Positions 1 through 10,492 of a stretch of 56,004 nucleotides of DNA are shown here, in pieces. Position 1 is the stretch's first letter. Every line of letters starts with the position of its first letter. The stretch is taken from assembly GCF_009495355.1 (NCBI RefSeq), contig NZ_VZAD01000008.1, positions 1-56,004 on the forward strand, given 5' to 3'. The notes below the pieces were generated by a model, which was given only the letters and a program-made list of their open reading frames with translations, did not search any database and was not told the DNA's origin. The DNA is from Segatella copri. GTDB lineage: Bacteria > Bacteroidota > Bacteroidia > Bacteroidales > Bacteroidaceae. Position numbers and translations under genes: made by a program.

Positions 1-119
1 TATGATACTTCTATGATACTTCTTGTAAAATAAACGAAAAAGTATCATTCTTGTATTGTGCAGTATATCAGATGTTTATAAGGATATCGTACTAAATAAT
101 GATACTATGATACTTTTTC
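1..119. repeat. short direct and inverted repeats at the left edge
   Basis: The 11-mer TATGATACTTC occurs twice back to back at 1-11 and 12-22. A 12-base inverted pair, GAAAAAGTATCA at 36-47 and TGATACTTTTTC at 108-119, follows, and the same TGATACTT core is present in all copies. The stretch lies downstream of the leftward ATPase gene that ends at 170. The arms are about 60 bases apart, so it is not a simple terminator. It may be the edge of a repeat or mobile element that continues outside the window. Confidence 0.5.
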
Positions 120-169
120 CCGCAAAAAACATTTATGCGCAGGCAATTATTTTCAATACCTCTTTCATA

Positions 170-1744
170 TTATACTTCCTTCCAATCAACCAGTCCCTTT
201 CCCATATCATCCAGTTCTATGGCAAGAGCAATCACTTTGCGCTTATCAGCCTTGAAAGGTTCGGCATACTGCTTGGCTTTCATCTGCTCCGTGGCAGCAT
301 CCACGCCGCCGTTGTTGCTCAGTTTCAGCTCCAGCACATAGATGAAGTTGGTGGTTTCTACCACCATATCAATTCTGCCCGTAGCAATCATCTTTTCTAC
401 TTCCACACGGCAGCCGATGGCATTAAAGATGGTGCTCAGAATCAGGCGGTAGCGCTCCTCCATATTCATGCTGGCAAGCTTCTTGTTGCTGTAGGGCACA
501 TCCGCAATGAGCGCCTTCAGGCATTTCATAGCTTCAGGAAGATTGCCAAGCTGAAGAGCAAGAAACAGACCAGACTGGGTAGATTGGATATCACCATTGC
601 TTCGCAGCGTAAGTGCCGGTAACACCGTTTCATAAAGTGCTTGCCTTACCTCATAATTAGGAAATCCTAAAATATAAACTCCCATCTGGTAATCCTTAAT
701 GGTAAGATAACCAGACTGATAGAGGAATAGTTCAGCTCCTCCGCCTGTGACATCAGAAGTCTCGATGATGGTGCTTAACAAGGTACAATGATCAAAATCC
801 TTTAACCGAATCTCCAAATCATTCACAAACTTAGGCAGCAATGAAGTTGCGCCCGACGAAGCCCAGTAGTTCCTCAGCTTGGAATCAGCAAGGGCGTTGA
901 TAAGACTGAAGGGATTGAATATATCCACCATATTCTCATAACAGAAATGATAGCCATCGTAATAAGCTGTCAACTGTGCTATGGTCTCATCGAAAGTCCA
1001 ACTGTTCTTTGATGCCAATTTATTGATTTCCGGCTTAAAATCGCACAGCACCTCTTCTTTCGTAATACCACAGATGGCAGCATATTCCGGCTCAAAGCTG
1101 ATGTTGCTCAGATTGTTGAGCACTGAGAAGAGAGAGATTTGCGTAAACTTGGTGATGCCGGTGATGAAGACAAACTTCTCGTATTTATCCTGAGATTTTA
1201 ATACGGCAAATACTTCTCTATAAATAGCGGTACATGCTTCGTGGTGAGGAGTTTTCCAGGAATGCTGCAATGGAGAATCGTATTCGTCGATGAGAATGGC
1301 TACCTGTAAACCTGTTTTGTTATAAGTAGTTTCAATGATATTCTTAAATCTTACGGCAAGAGAACTATCTTGGCGCACAACAATTCTGTACTCCGTTTCA
1401 AGAGTATTGAAAACATCATCCAGATAGCTTCGTACACTTTCCGGTTCTGCGCCAGCCTGGCTCATATCCAGTCTGATGACAGGACGCTTCACCCATTCCG
1501 TCTCCAGCTGCATAATCTTCAAGCCCTCGAAGAGTTCCTTCTTACCCATGAAGTAGGTTTCAAGCGTATCGACCAGCACTGATTTACCAAAGCGGCGTGG
1601 GCGGCTCAGGTAATTATACTTTTTCCCCCTGTTGGCAAGTTGCCAGATAATATCTGTCTTGTCAACATACAGGCATCCTTGCTTTCTGATTTCCTCAAAG
1701 GACTGGATGCCTACTGGCAATCGTCTATCGTTTATCTCTACCAT
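170..1744 (-). CDS. DUF1703-type AAA-ATPase-like protein with PD-(D/E)XK nuclease-like C-terminus
   Basis: This 524-residue protein belongs to the large Bacteroidota family with an N-terminal AAA-ATPase-like domain and a C-terminal PD-(D/E)XK nuclease-like domain (DUF1703). A Walker A-like RPRRFGKS lies at residues 48-55 and a Walker B-like LIDEYDSP near 151-158. Near the C-terminus D459 and E472-L-K474 fit the nuclease pattern. The start at 1744 (MVEINDRRLP) is preferred to an upstream ATG at 1780 because it matches the start of the paralogue at 18063 and leaves room for a promoter at 1778-1785. Its biological role is unknown; members are often multicopy and lie in variable regions. The paralogue has the same length and motif positions and points the opposite way, so the two face outward around proC and the polysaccharide locus. 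Confidence 0.85.
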   Translation of the reverse strand: MVEINDRRLPVGIQSFEEIRKQGCLYVDKTDIIWQLANRGKKYNYLSRPRRFGKSVLVDTLETYFMGKKELFEGLKIMQLETEWVKRPVIRLDMSQAGAEPESVRSYLDDVFNTLETEYRIVVRQDSSLAVRFKNIIETTYNKTGLQVAILIDEYDSPLQHSWKTPHHEACTAIYREVFAVLKSQDKYEKFVFITGITKFTQISLFSVLNNLSNISFEPEYAAICGITKEEVLCDFKPEINKLASKNSWTFDETIAQLTAYYDGYHFCYENMVDIFNPFSLINALADSKLRNYWASSGATSLLPKFVNDLEIRLKDFDHCTLLSTIIETSDVTGGGAELFLYQSGYLTIKDYQMGVYILGFPNYEVRQALYETVLPALTLRSNGDIQSTQSGLFLALQLGNLPEAMKCLKALIADVPYSNKKLASMNMEERYRLILSTIFNAIGCRVEVEKMIATGRIDMVVETTNFIYVLELKLSNNGGVDAATEQMKAKQYAEPFKADKRKVIALAIELDDMGKGLVDWKEV

Positions 1745-1777
1745 AATTCCTAATCTGTCGTTATATGAACTTTTCCG

Positions 1778-1809
1778 CAAAATTACGGTTTAATTTTCAT
1801 ATCAGCAAG
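1778..1809 (-). promoter_or_regulatory. putative promoter of the DUF1703 gene
   Basis: On the minus strand TAATTTTG (1778-1785) fits the Bacteroidota -7 consensus TAnnTTTG, with CTTG (1806-1809) 20 bases upstream as a -33 element. It lies 33 bases before the chosen start at 1744 and overlaps the alternative upstream ATG, which supports the downstream start. Confidence 0.5.
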
Positions 1810-1979
1810 AGATTTCGGGGAAAAGTTACTGAAATAGTTGGGGATTCCCAGGTTTTATAAGGTGAAGATGAGACTTCCAGAATGGGAGCAAACTAACGAA
1901 TTTCTTAAAATATCGTAAGTAAACAACCGTACTTTCTTAAAAAATCGCCAATAAACTGCTCTTTTTCTGATAAAAATAG

Positions 1980-1987
1980 TATCTTTG
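1980..1987 (+). promoter_or_regulatory. putative proC promoter (-7 element)
   Basis: TATCTTTG matches the Bacteroidota -7 consensus and lies 32 bases before the proC start. No clear TTTG -33 box is seen at the expected distance. A good -7 element here argues for a start at 2020 rather than at the ATG-less extension from 1996. Confidence 0.5.
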
Positions 1988-2019
1988 CACTATAATTGCA
2001 TTTTAACTATAAGAAGACA

Positions 2020-2802
2020 ATGAAAATAGCAATCATCGGAGCAGGAGCCATGGGTGGTGCCATGGCAGAAGGACTCTTGCAAAGCGAGAAGTTCATTCCA
2101 TCAGATATTACAGTATCTGACCATAACCAACCCGTATTGGACCATTTTGCAAGCAAGGGTGCCAGCGTTACACTCGACAACCAGTTGGCTTGCCACGGCG
2201 CAGACATCGTATGGGTGGTAGTTAAACCATGGTGTGTAGAGAAGACATTGAAGGGCATCAAGGATGCACTTGACTACAAGAGTCAGAAACTCGTAGTAGT
2301 TGCTGCTGGTGTGCCATCAGCCAACATCAAAGAGTGGTTAGACAAAGATGGTATCACTCCAACCTTCTTCCTCGTGATGCCAAACATCGCCATCGCCTAC
2401 AAGCAGTCGATGACCTTCATCACTCCTATAGATGCATCTGCCACAGAAATCCAGCAGATTACAGATATATTCGATGAATTGGGCGAAAGCCTCATCATGG
2501 AAGAACGTCTCTTCCCTGCTGCCACAGCCATGTCGTGTGCCATCGCCTACGCCATGCGTTATGTAAGAGCCAATGTGGAAGGCGGCGTAGAGATGGGATT
2601 CAAGGCAAAGGATGCCCAAAAGATTGTACTCCAAACCGTAAAAGGTGCCGTAGAGCTACTTCAAGAAACAGGCGAGCACCCCGAGGCTGCCATCGACAAG
2701 GTTACCACTCCTGGCGGTTGTACCATCAAGGGCCTCAACACCATGGAACAGAATGGATTTACCAACGCGGTCATCAAGGGTTTAATAGCAGGAAAGAAGT
2801 AA
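2020..2802 (+). CDS. proC: pyrroline-5-carboxylate reductase
   Basis: ProC catalyses the last step of proline synthesis, NAD(P)H-dependent reduction of 1-pyrroline-5-carboxylate, in the cytoplasm. The 260-residue protein starts with a Rossmann nucleotide-binding motif (IAIIGAGAMGGAMAEGLL, residues 3-20), has the family VKPW segment after the second half of the fold, and ends with the dimerisation domain containing TTPGGCTIKGL. Length is normal. The ATG at 2020 is used because the glycine-rich loop directly follows it and a TATCTTTG element lies upstream. The gene stands alone, flanked on the right by a bidirectional terminator. proB (23340) and proA (36642) are in the same window but not adjacent. 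Confidence 0.95.
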   Translation: MKIAIIGAGAMGGAMAEGLLQSEKFIPSDITVSDHNQPVLDHFASKGASVTLDNQLACHGADIVWVVVKPWCVEKTLKGIKDALDYKSQKLVVVAAGVPSANIKEWLDKDGITPTFFLVMPNIAIAYKQSMTFITPIDASATEIQQITDIFDELGESLIMEERLFPAATAMSCAIAYAMRYVRANVEGGVEMGFKAKDAQKIVLQTVKGAVELLQETGEHPEAAIDKVTTPGGCTIKGLNTMEQNGFTNAVIKGLIAGKK

Positions 2803-2881
2803 ACTTTCTTGTCTTTTTCGGACAAGAGGTACATATCACAACCAATAAAAAAGAGACACCTTATTATATTAGGTGTAATAA

Positions 2882-2916
2882 AAAAGCTGCATAGGAGTAA
2901 AACCTATGCAGCTTTT
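2882..2916. terminator. bidirectional terminator between proC and the GH3 gene
   Basis: A perfect 14-base inverted repeat, AAAAGCTGCATAGG (2882-2895) and CCTATGCAGCTTTT (2903-2916), with a 7-base loop has A-rich and T-rich ends. It lies between the convergent proC and GH3 genes and can end transcription from both. Confidence 0.85.
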
Positions 2917-2988
2917 CTTGTTTGTTTTTACGCCCCATACATACAGGAAATACAATATTTCCTTACTTTCATACGTGGGGACAAGCTC

Positions 2989-5334
2989 TTATTTCACTTC
3001 AGGCAACAAGCAAGGGCGTACCTTGGAAGTTACCTTAGCCTTCTCATTGACGATAACTGTGAGTGGCTTGGTGTCGGCAGCATTCTTTGCCACCATCACC
3101 TTGTAATCACCAGCCTCAACCTGCCACTGACTATCAACCTCATTGAAAGAAGCCAGGTTCTTGTATGGGATATCGATAGTAACTGTCTCCGACTCACCAG
3201 GCTGCAATTTCTTAGTCTTGGCGAAACCACGGAGTTCCTTGGCTGGTTTATCCATATCCTTGCCAGGAGCTGCCACATATACCTGAACAACTTCCTTACC
3301 AGCTACCTTACCAGCATTCTTCACAGTCACCAGGACCTTGATATTGCCCTGCGCATCCTTCGTTACCACAGGTTTGCCATACTTAAAGGTAGTATAGCTC
3401 ATACCATAACCAAAAGGAAAAGATACAGGCACATTCTTAGTCTGGTAATAACGATAACCTACATAAACACCATCATTATACTCGGTGTAATCCACATTCT
3501 TCACGTTACCCTTGCTACCGATACCTTTGCCCATAAACATACCAAGCACATCGTCAACCTTGACAGTCTCAGGGTTAGGGAAATCAGCCTTAGAAGGAAC
3601 GTCGTTATAACTTACAGGCCATGTCATAGGAAGACGACCAGAAGGATTCTCCTTACCCGACAAGATGTCAGCAACACAGTTACCACCCTCCTGACCAGGC
3701 AGCCAAGACAACAATACAGCATCAGGACCACCAATCCAACTCTTGGTCTCAACAACGCCACAAACATTCAAGATGACAACCACCTTCTTACCAGCCTTAT
3801 GGAAAGCGTTGCAAACGCCAGAAATCATATCCTTCTCCTCCTTTGTGAGATTGAAGCTATCAGAAATCTTGCGATCCAAGAACTCACCAGACGACTTACC
3901 AATAGTGATGATTGCCATATCGTTGTTTTTGACAGCAGCAGACATATTCAATTCTGCAAGGCTCATCTCAGGGATGAAGTGACCAGGCAAGAAAGCCTCC
4001 AAAGGATTCTTTGGCTTTGGCAAGTTTGCCTTTGCCTTTGGAGCATACTCTATATATGACTTCTGGATGTCGCCATCCACCTGATAGCCAGCATTCTTCA
4101 AACCATCCAACAAGCTAACCACATAAGCATGGTTAACATTGCCAGAACCAGTACCACCAGCTATGAAATCATAAGAAGTATTACCGAAGAGGGCTATGTT
4201 CTTAATCTTCTGAACGAGTGGCAATACATTCTTGTTGTTCTTTAACAACACCATTCCCTCGGTAGCGGCATTGCGAGCCACCAAAGCATGTCCCTTCAAA
4301 TCAGGATTGTTGTCGGCAACATACTGCTTGAAACGAGGAGTCTGCATGATATACTCCAAGATATGGCGTACATTGCGGTCGAGGATTTCCATCGACAGGC
4401 GACCATTGAGCACAGCCTTGCGAATCTCCTTCACCTGGTCTGCCTTACCTGGCATCAACAGGTCGTTACCCGCTTCCATCTGGGCAGCTGCGCTAAGACC
4501 ACCAAACCAGTCAGTCATCACCATACCCTTGAATCCCCACTCATGGCGTAGAATCTCTGTTATCAAGTCACAACGCTCGCTAGACATCGTACCATTGATG
4601 AGATTGTAAGAAGTCATCACCGTCCAAGGCTGAGCTTCCTTGACAACGATTTCGAAAGGTTTCAAGTAAATCTCACGGAAAGTACGTGGATTACCGATAA
4701 CATTATTACGAGTACGATTGGTCTCCTGGTTATTCAGTGCGAAGTGCTTCAACGAAGTACCTACACCGTTGCTCTCGATACCATTCACCATAGCTGCACA
4801 AATGGTACCAGCCAACAATGGATCTTCTGAATAATACTCAAAGTTACGGCCACAAAGAGGATTACGCATAATATTGGTAGCAGGTGCCAACAAGACATCT
4901 ACGCCATAATGCTTCACCTCATCTCCCATAGAGGTACCTACGGAATACACCAAGTCTTTGTTCCAGGTAGAGCTCATCACAGTAGCCACAGGGAAGTGGG
5001 TACAGTAGAATGTCTTGTCGGTATCCTTGCGTTTAGGGTCGATGCGAAGACCTGCAGGACCATCGGCTACAACCGTAGCAGGAATGCCCAGACGCTCAAT
5101 ACCATTCACCTGACCTGCGGCACCCTGTACCAACTGACCTTGGTTACCAATGGTAGCCTCCATCTGGCTCTCATACTTACCCGTAGAACCTACCACCAAC
5201 TGAATCTTCTCATCGAGGGTCATCGCATTGATGACATCCTGGATAGGAGACACACCCAACTTTGGGTTCTGTGCTTGCACTACGAAAGTCGCAGAAAAAA
5301 GCACACATGAAGAAACTAATAATTGTTTTATCAT
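2989..5334 (-). CDS. glycoside hydrolase family 3 beta-glucosidase/xylosidase
   Basis: A 781-residue secreted GH3 enzyme that removes terminal beta-linked sugars from oligosaccharides. It has a signal peptide (residues 1 to about 21, ending VVQAQ) without a lipobox, so it is probably periplasmic. The (beta/alpha)8 domain carries GMVMTDWFGG with the expected nucleophile D275, an RNFEYYSEDP segment and KHFALNNQE. The alpha/beta sandwich domain and a C-terminal fibronectin type III-like domain (FPFGYGMSYTTFKY onward) follow. Domain order and length are typical of Bacteroidota beta-glucosidases, but glucose versus xylose specificity cannot be told from sequence by eye. It is the last gene of the susC operon, 47 bases after the second esterase, and ends before a shared terminator. 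Confidence 0.92.
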   Translation of the reverse strand: MIKQLLVSSCVLFSATFVVQAQNPKLGVSPIQDVINAMTLDEKIQLVVGSTGKYESQMEATIGNQGQLVQGAAGQVNGIERLGIPATVVADGPAGLRIDPKRKDTDKTFYCTHFPVATVMSSTWNKDLVYSVGTSMGDEVKHYGVDVLLAPATNIMRNPLCGRNFEYYSEDPLLAGTICAAMVNGIESNGVGTSLKHFALNNQETNRTRNNVIGNPRTFREIYLKPFEIVVKEAQPWTVMTSYNLINGTMSSERCDLITEILRHEWGFKGMVMTDWFGGLSAAAQMEAGNDLLMPGKADQVKEIRKAVLNGRLSMEILDRNVRHILEYIMQTPRFKQYVADNNPDLKGHALVARNAATEGMVLLKNNKNVLPLVQKIKNIALFGNTSYDFIAGGTGSGNVNHAYVVSLLDGLKNAGYQVDGDIQKSYIEYAPKAKANLPKPKNPLEAFLPGHFIPEMSLAELNMSAAVKNNDMAIITIGKSSGEFLDRKISDSFNLTKEEKDMISGVCNAFHKAGKKVVVILNVCGVVETKSWIGGPDAVLLSWLPGQEGGNCVADILSGKENPSGRLPMTWPVSYNDVPSKADFPNPETVKVDDVLGMFMGKGIGSKGNVKNVDYTEYNDGVYVGYRYYQTKNVPVSFPFGYGMSYTTFKYGKPVVTKDAQGNIKVLVTVKNAGKVAGKEVVQVYVAAPGKDMDKPAKELRGFAKTKKLQPGESETVTIDIPYKNLASFNEVDSQWQVEAGDYKVMVAKNAADTKPLTVIVNEKAKVTSKVRPCLLPEVK

Positions 5335-5381
5335 TGTCTATACCTTATTTTATTAAACTATTACTTGAAAAACTGATTTTA

Positions 5382-6608
5382 TCATTTGAAAATCTTCTGT
5401 GCGAACTCTGTAAGATACACACGCCAATTACGCCAGATGTGTCCACCCTCCGTTTCCAAATAGGTATATTTATACCCCTTCTCATCGAAGTAGCGACGCA
5501 AGTCTGCACTGCTCTTATAGAGGAAATCGGTCTTGCCCATACCAATCCAATACAACTTTGGCTTGTTCTTAAACAGAGTAGCCAACTGTTTCTTAGCCTC
5601 CTCATTACCCTGCAACTGCTTGTAGAAGTCACTACGGAAATCGCCAGTAGTACCCACATGCAAACCTGCAGAGAAGAGTCCGATGTAATCAAACTTGGTA
5701 GGGAAACGACGAGAGATATCAAAAGAATGACCACCGCCCATAGAGAGTCCACAGATGGCACGATGAGCCTTGTCTTTAGCAACCTTATAGTGGCTCTCCA
5801 CATAATTCATCACATCAGGGAAGCTCTCATCCATGGTGGCAGCTGGCTTGGCACCTTGATAGCCATAGAAAGAAGGAATATATTGACCTGCCGACCACTC
5901 ACCTGGAGCAGCCTGGCAATTAGGATTGCCATTGGTCATCACCACGACCATAGGCTTAGCCTTACCTGTGGCAATCAAATTATCAAGAATATGCTGTGCA
6001 CGTCCTAAAGTAGTCCAGGCATCCTCGTCGCCACCTGCGCCATGGAGCAGATAGAGTACAGGATAATCCTTGCCTTTGTCATAACCTGCTGGAGTATAGA
6101 CCGTCATACGGCGCTGCATCTTGAGCGTAGGACTATCATACCAAACCTTAGACACATTTCCGTGAGGTACTTCGTTAACGGTATAGAGATCACCACAATC
6201 ACCTTTCTTGTCTGAAAGAATGAATATATTGGTTTCTGAGGTAATATCACGAGTGATATACACGCTTCCTGGGTCAACGATCTTCACTCCATCCAAAAGG
6301 AGATTGTAAGAATACAACTCAGGTGAAAGCATTTGGCTGGTAAAAGTCCAAACACCCTTTTCATCTTTTGTCATATCAGCTACTCCAGGAGCATCATACT
6401 TTCCCATTGGTGTATCAATGGTTTTCGGTGCCAGGAAATCACCAGTAACCTGCACCTTTTGGGCATTAGGAGCCTTCAAGCGGAAAGTTACGGTATGGTT
6501 GGCGTTCACCTCAGGTGAGATAACAGGAACATTGTCAAACAATGCCTGTTGGGCAAAACTGCCAAGACTCATCAGCAAGGCAGTTGCCAAGAATGTAATT
6601 TTCTTCAT
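5382..6608 (-). CDS. secreted CE1-like esterase with N-terminal CBM48/E-set domain (copy A)
   Basis: A 408-residue alpha/beta-hydrolase of the feruloyl/acetyl-esterase type (carbohydrate esterase family 1). It has a signal peptide (MKKITFLATALL to about SFAQ), an E-set/CBM48-like domain (about residues 25-120, with QVTGDFL and ELYSYNLLLDG), and an esterase domain with LYLLHGAGGDEDAW, nucleophile serine in GLSMGG (about S289) and a C-terminal GGHIWRNWR carrying the catalytic histidine. The start at 6608 is chosen because the signal peptide begins there; an upstream ATG at 6641 adds an unlikely leader. It is a tandem paralogue of the gene at 6687 with the same domain plan and is separated from it by 78 bases in the same operon. 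Feruloyl esterase activity is inferred; acetyl esterase is the main alternative. Confidence 0.88.
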   Translation of the reverse strand: MKKITFLATALLMSLGSFAQQALFDNVPVISPEVNANHTVTFRLKAPNAQKVQVTGDFLAPKTIDTPMGKYDAPGVADMTKDEKGVWTFTSQMLSPELYSYNLLLDGVKIVDPGSVYITRDITSETNIFILSDKKGDCGDLYTVNEVPHGNVSKVWYDSPTLKMQRRMTVYTPAGYDKGKDYPVLYLLHGAGGDEDAWTTLGRAQHILDNLIATGKAKPMVVVMTNGNPNCQAAPGEWSAGQYIPSFYGYQGAKPAATMDESFPDVMNYVESHYKVAKDKAHRAICGLSMGGGHSFDISRRFPTKFDYIGLFSAGLHVGTTGDFRSDFYKQLQGNEEAKKQLATLFKNKPKLYWIGMGKTDFLYKSSADLRRYFDEKGYKYTYLETEGGHIWRNWRVYLTEFAQKIFK

Positions 6609-6686
6609 TGTTATCAATTTTTTGATTATTGTTAGTCTCATTCTATAGAAGGTCTCCTAAGATTTAGAAGACCTTCCTGCTAATTA

Positions 6687-8832
<2,146 letters not shown>

Positions 8833-8866
8833 ATCAATATCATTTAAATATCAGTTAATTAGAAGA

Positions 8867-10429
8867 TTACCATCCCGTATTCTGCTGGATATTAGGATTC
8901 AATTCTCTTTCCTTCAAAGGAATAGGAAGCAACATGTGCTTGTCTTGGAATCCGAAAGTAGAATTGGAGAAATCCCAACTTACGCCCTTGGAAGAGTAGT
9001 TAGGAATTTCCTTACCCTGTGAAGCCAAGGCTTTCTTGGCATCACCCCAACGTACCAAGTCCTGGAATCGGGTACTTTCCAGACAGAGTTCCAAGCGCTT
9101 CTCCGTCTTGATGTCGTCCAAGGTAACGCTGAGCAAAGGAGTCTCCTTGGCACGTTCACGAATCTCATTGATATCTTTCAGCGCTATGTCTGTGTTGCCA
9201 GCCTCCAGGTTTGCCTCGGCAGCCAGGAGGAGAACTTCGGCATAACGCATAATCTTTCGGTCGGTATATTGTAATCCCTGGAAGTAGGAGGCATCCATGA
9301 TGTTGTCACTCTTCAATACGCGGTTCTTGAAGAAGAGGTAGCCTTCACATCCATAGATGTTCTGACCAGGATTCAACTTCACACCGTATGCTGTCATCTG
9401 ATCACTGTTGAGCAGGGTCTTCTGCAAACGATATCCATTCTCGCCCTCTGCTTTTACAAATGCTTCATAGAGAGACTTGCGAGGATTCAAGAAACCGTAG
9501 GTTCCCTGTGCCACTTCGTTAGCAGCCTTGCCTTCGAGCGTCATATTGCCGGTACGCCATCCTTGCATCAGGAAGGTCATATCAAACTGATTCCAAGCCT
9601 GCTCCTGGTCGTTACGCCACTGCAATTCGAGCATAGACTCACAGTTGTTGTTGTTGACAGCATGAAACTGCATGTCATAGTCGCCACGGAAGAGGTCGTA
9701 CTTCTTGGAATCCACCACCTCATTGAGTACGATTGCAGCCTCCTGATACTTTTTCTGGAAGAGATAAGCCTTGCCCAGATAAGCCTTTGCCACTTCCTGG
9801 GTAACACGCATACCCGTCACCTGATCGTCCTTGTTCTTCTTGGAAGGCAAGGCATTCATGCCGATGGCATCATTTAGGTCTGACTCTACAGCTGCCCAAA
9901 GAGCCTCAGGTGTGCTGTTGCCTTGGCGATATTCACCAGGTTCCAACAAATGATCTACGAGAGGAGCTGTACCCCACAAAGTGACAAGTTCGAAGTTTGC
10001 CCAAGCACGGAAGAACTTTGCCTCTGCGATGGCACGTTTCTTGACTTCCGTATCATCAGCCACCTTCTCAATGATGAGGTTTGACTGATAGATGACACCA
10101 TAGAGCCCCGAGAATAAGCCCTCGACATTACTGTTGCTGGAATCGAAGGTAAATTCGTTCAACTGCTCGTATGAGTTGTTGTCGCCGCGATTACCACCGC
10201 CACACCAAGCATCATCCGAAAGCATATTCTTGGTAAAGAACCAAGTAAAATACAATCCCTTCACACGGCTATACATGGCAGCCACTGCCTGCTCGGTCTG
10301 CTCATTGGTCTTGTAGAAATCATCCTGACCACCCATATTGCCATGCTTTGCTATATCGAGTCTGTCTTCACAACCGGCAAATAACACTGCCACAACGAGA
10401 AGCAGACTATATATGATATTCTTTTTCAT
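8867..10429 (-). CDS. SusD/RagB family nutrient-binding outer membrane lipoprotein
   Basis: A 520-residue SusD-like lipoprotein with lipobox VLFAGC (C20). The typical features are there: an N-terminal SusD-like segment (FYKTNEQTEQAVAAMYSRV), TPR-like helices with FFRAWANFELVTLWGTAPL, and the C-terminal RagB/SusD part with IMRYAEVLLLAAEANLEAG and RLELCLESTRFQDLVRWG. It caps the SusC barrel at the outer surface and binds the oligosaccharide before import. It follows susC by 63 bases in one operon. Confidence 0.96.
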   Translation of the reverse strand: MKKNIIYSLLLVVAVLFAGCEDRLDIAKHGNMGGQDDFYKTNEQTEQAVAAMYSRVKGLYFTWFFTKNMLSDDAWCGGGNRGDNNSYEQLNEFTFDSSNSNVEGLFSGLYGVIYQSNLIIEKVADDTEVKKRAIAEAKFFRAWANFELVTLWGTAPLVDHLLEPGEYRQGNSTPEALWAAVESDLNDAIGMNALPSKKNKDDQVTGMRVTQEVAKAYLGKAYLFQKKYQEAAIVLNEVVDSKKYDLFRGDYDMQFHAVNNNNCESMLELQWRNDQEQAWNQFDMTFLMQGWRTGNMTLEGKAANEVAQGTYGFLNPRKSLYEAFVKAEGENGYRLQKTLLNSDQMTAYGVKLNPGQNIYGCEGYLFFKNRVLKSDNIMDASYFQGLQYTDRKIMRYAEVLLLAAEANLEAGNTDIALKDINEIRERAKETPLLSVTLDDIKTEKRLELCLESTRFQDLVRWGDAKKALASQGKEIPNYSSKGVSWDFSNSTFGFQDKHMLLPIPLKERELNPNIQQNTGW

Positions 10430-10492
10430 AATTTCTTAATGTTATTATATATATAGAATATGTATAGTGTTAGTTATATGAACCTCCAGACT

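Noticed and set aside
1788..1970. Riboswitch or RNA leader before proC
   Set aside because: Only AT-rich sequence is seen; no conserved motif of a known riboswitch and no convincing stem was found.
2809..4059. Long open frame of about 416 codons on the plus strand
   Set aside because: It lies antisense to the GH3 gene, whose full domain set and signal peptide are on the minus strand. The plus frame shows no recognisable domain.
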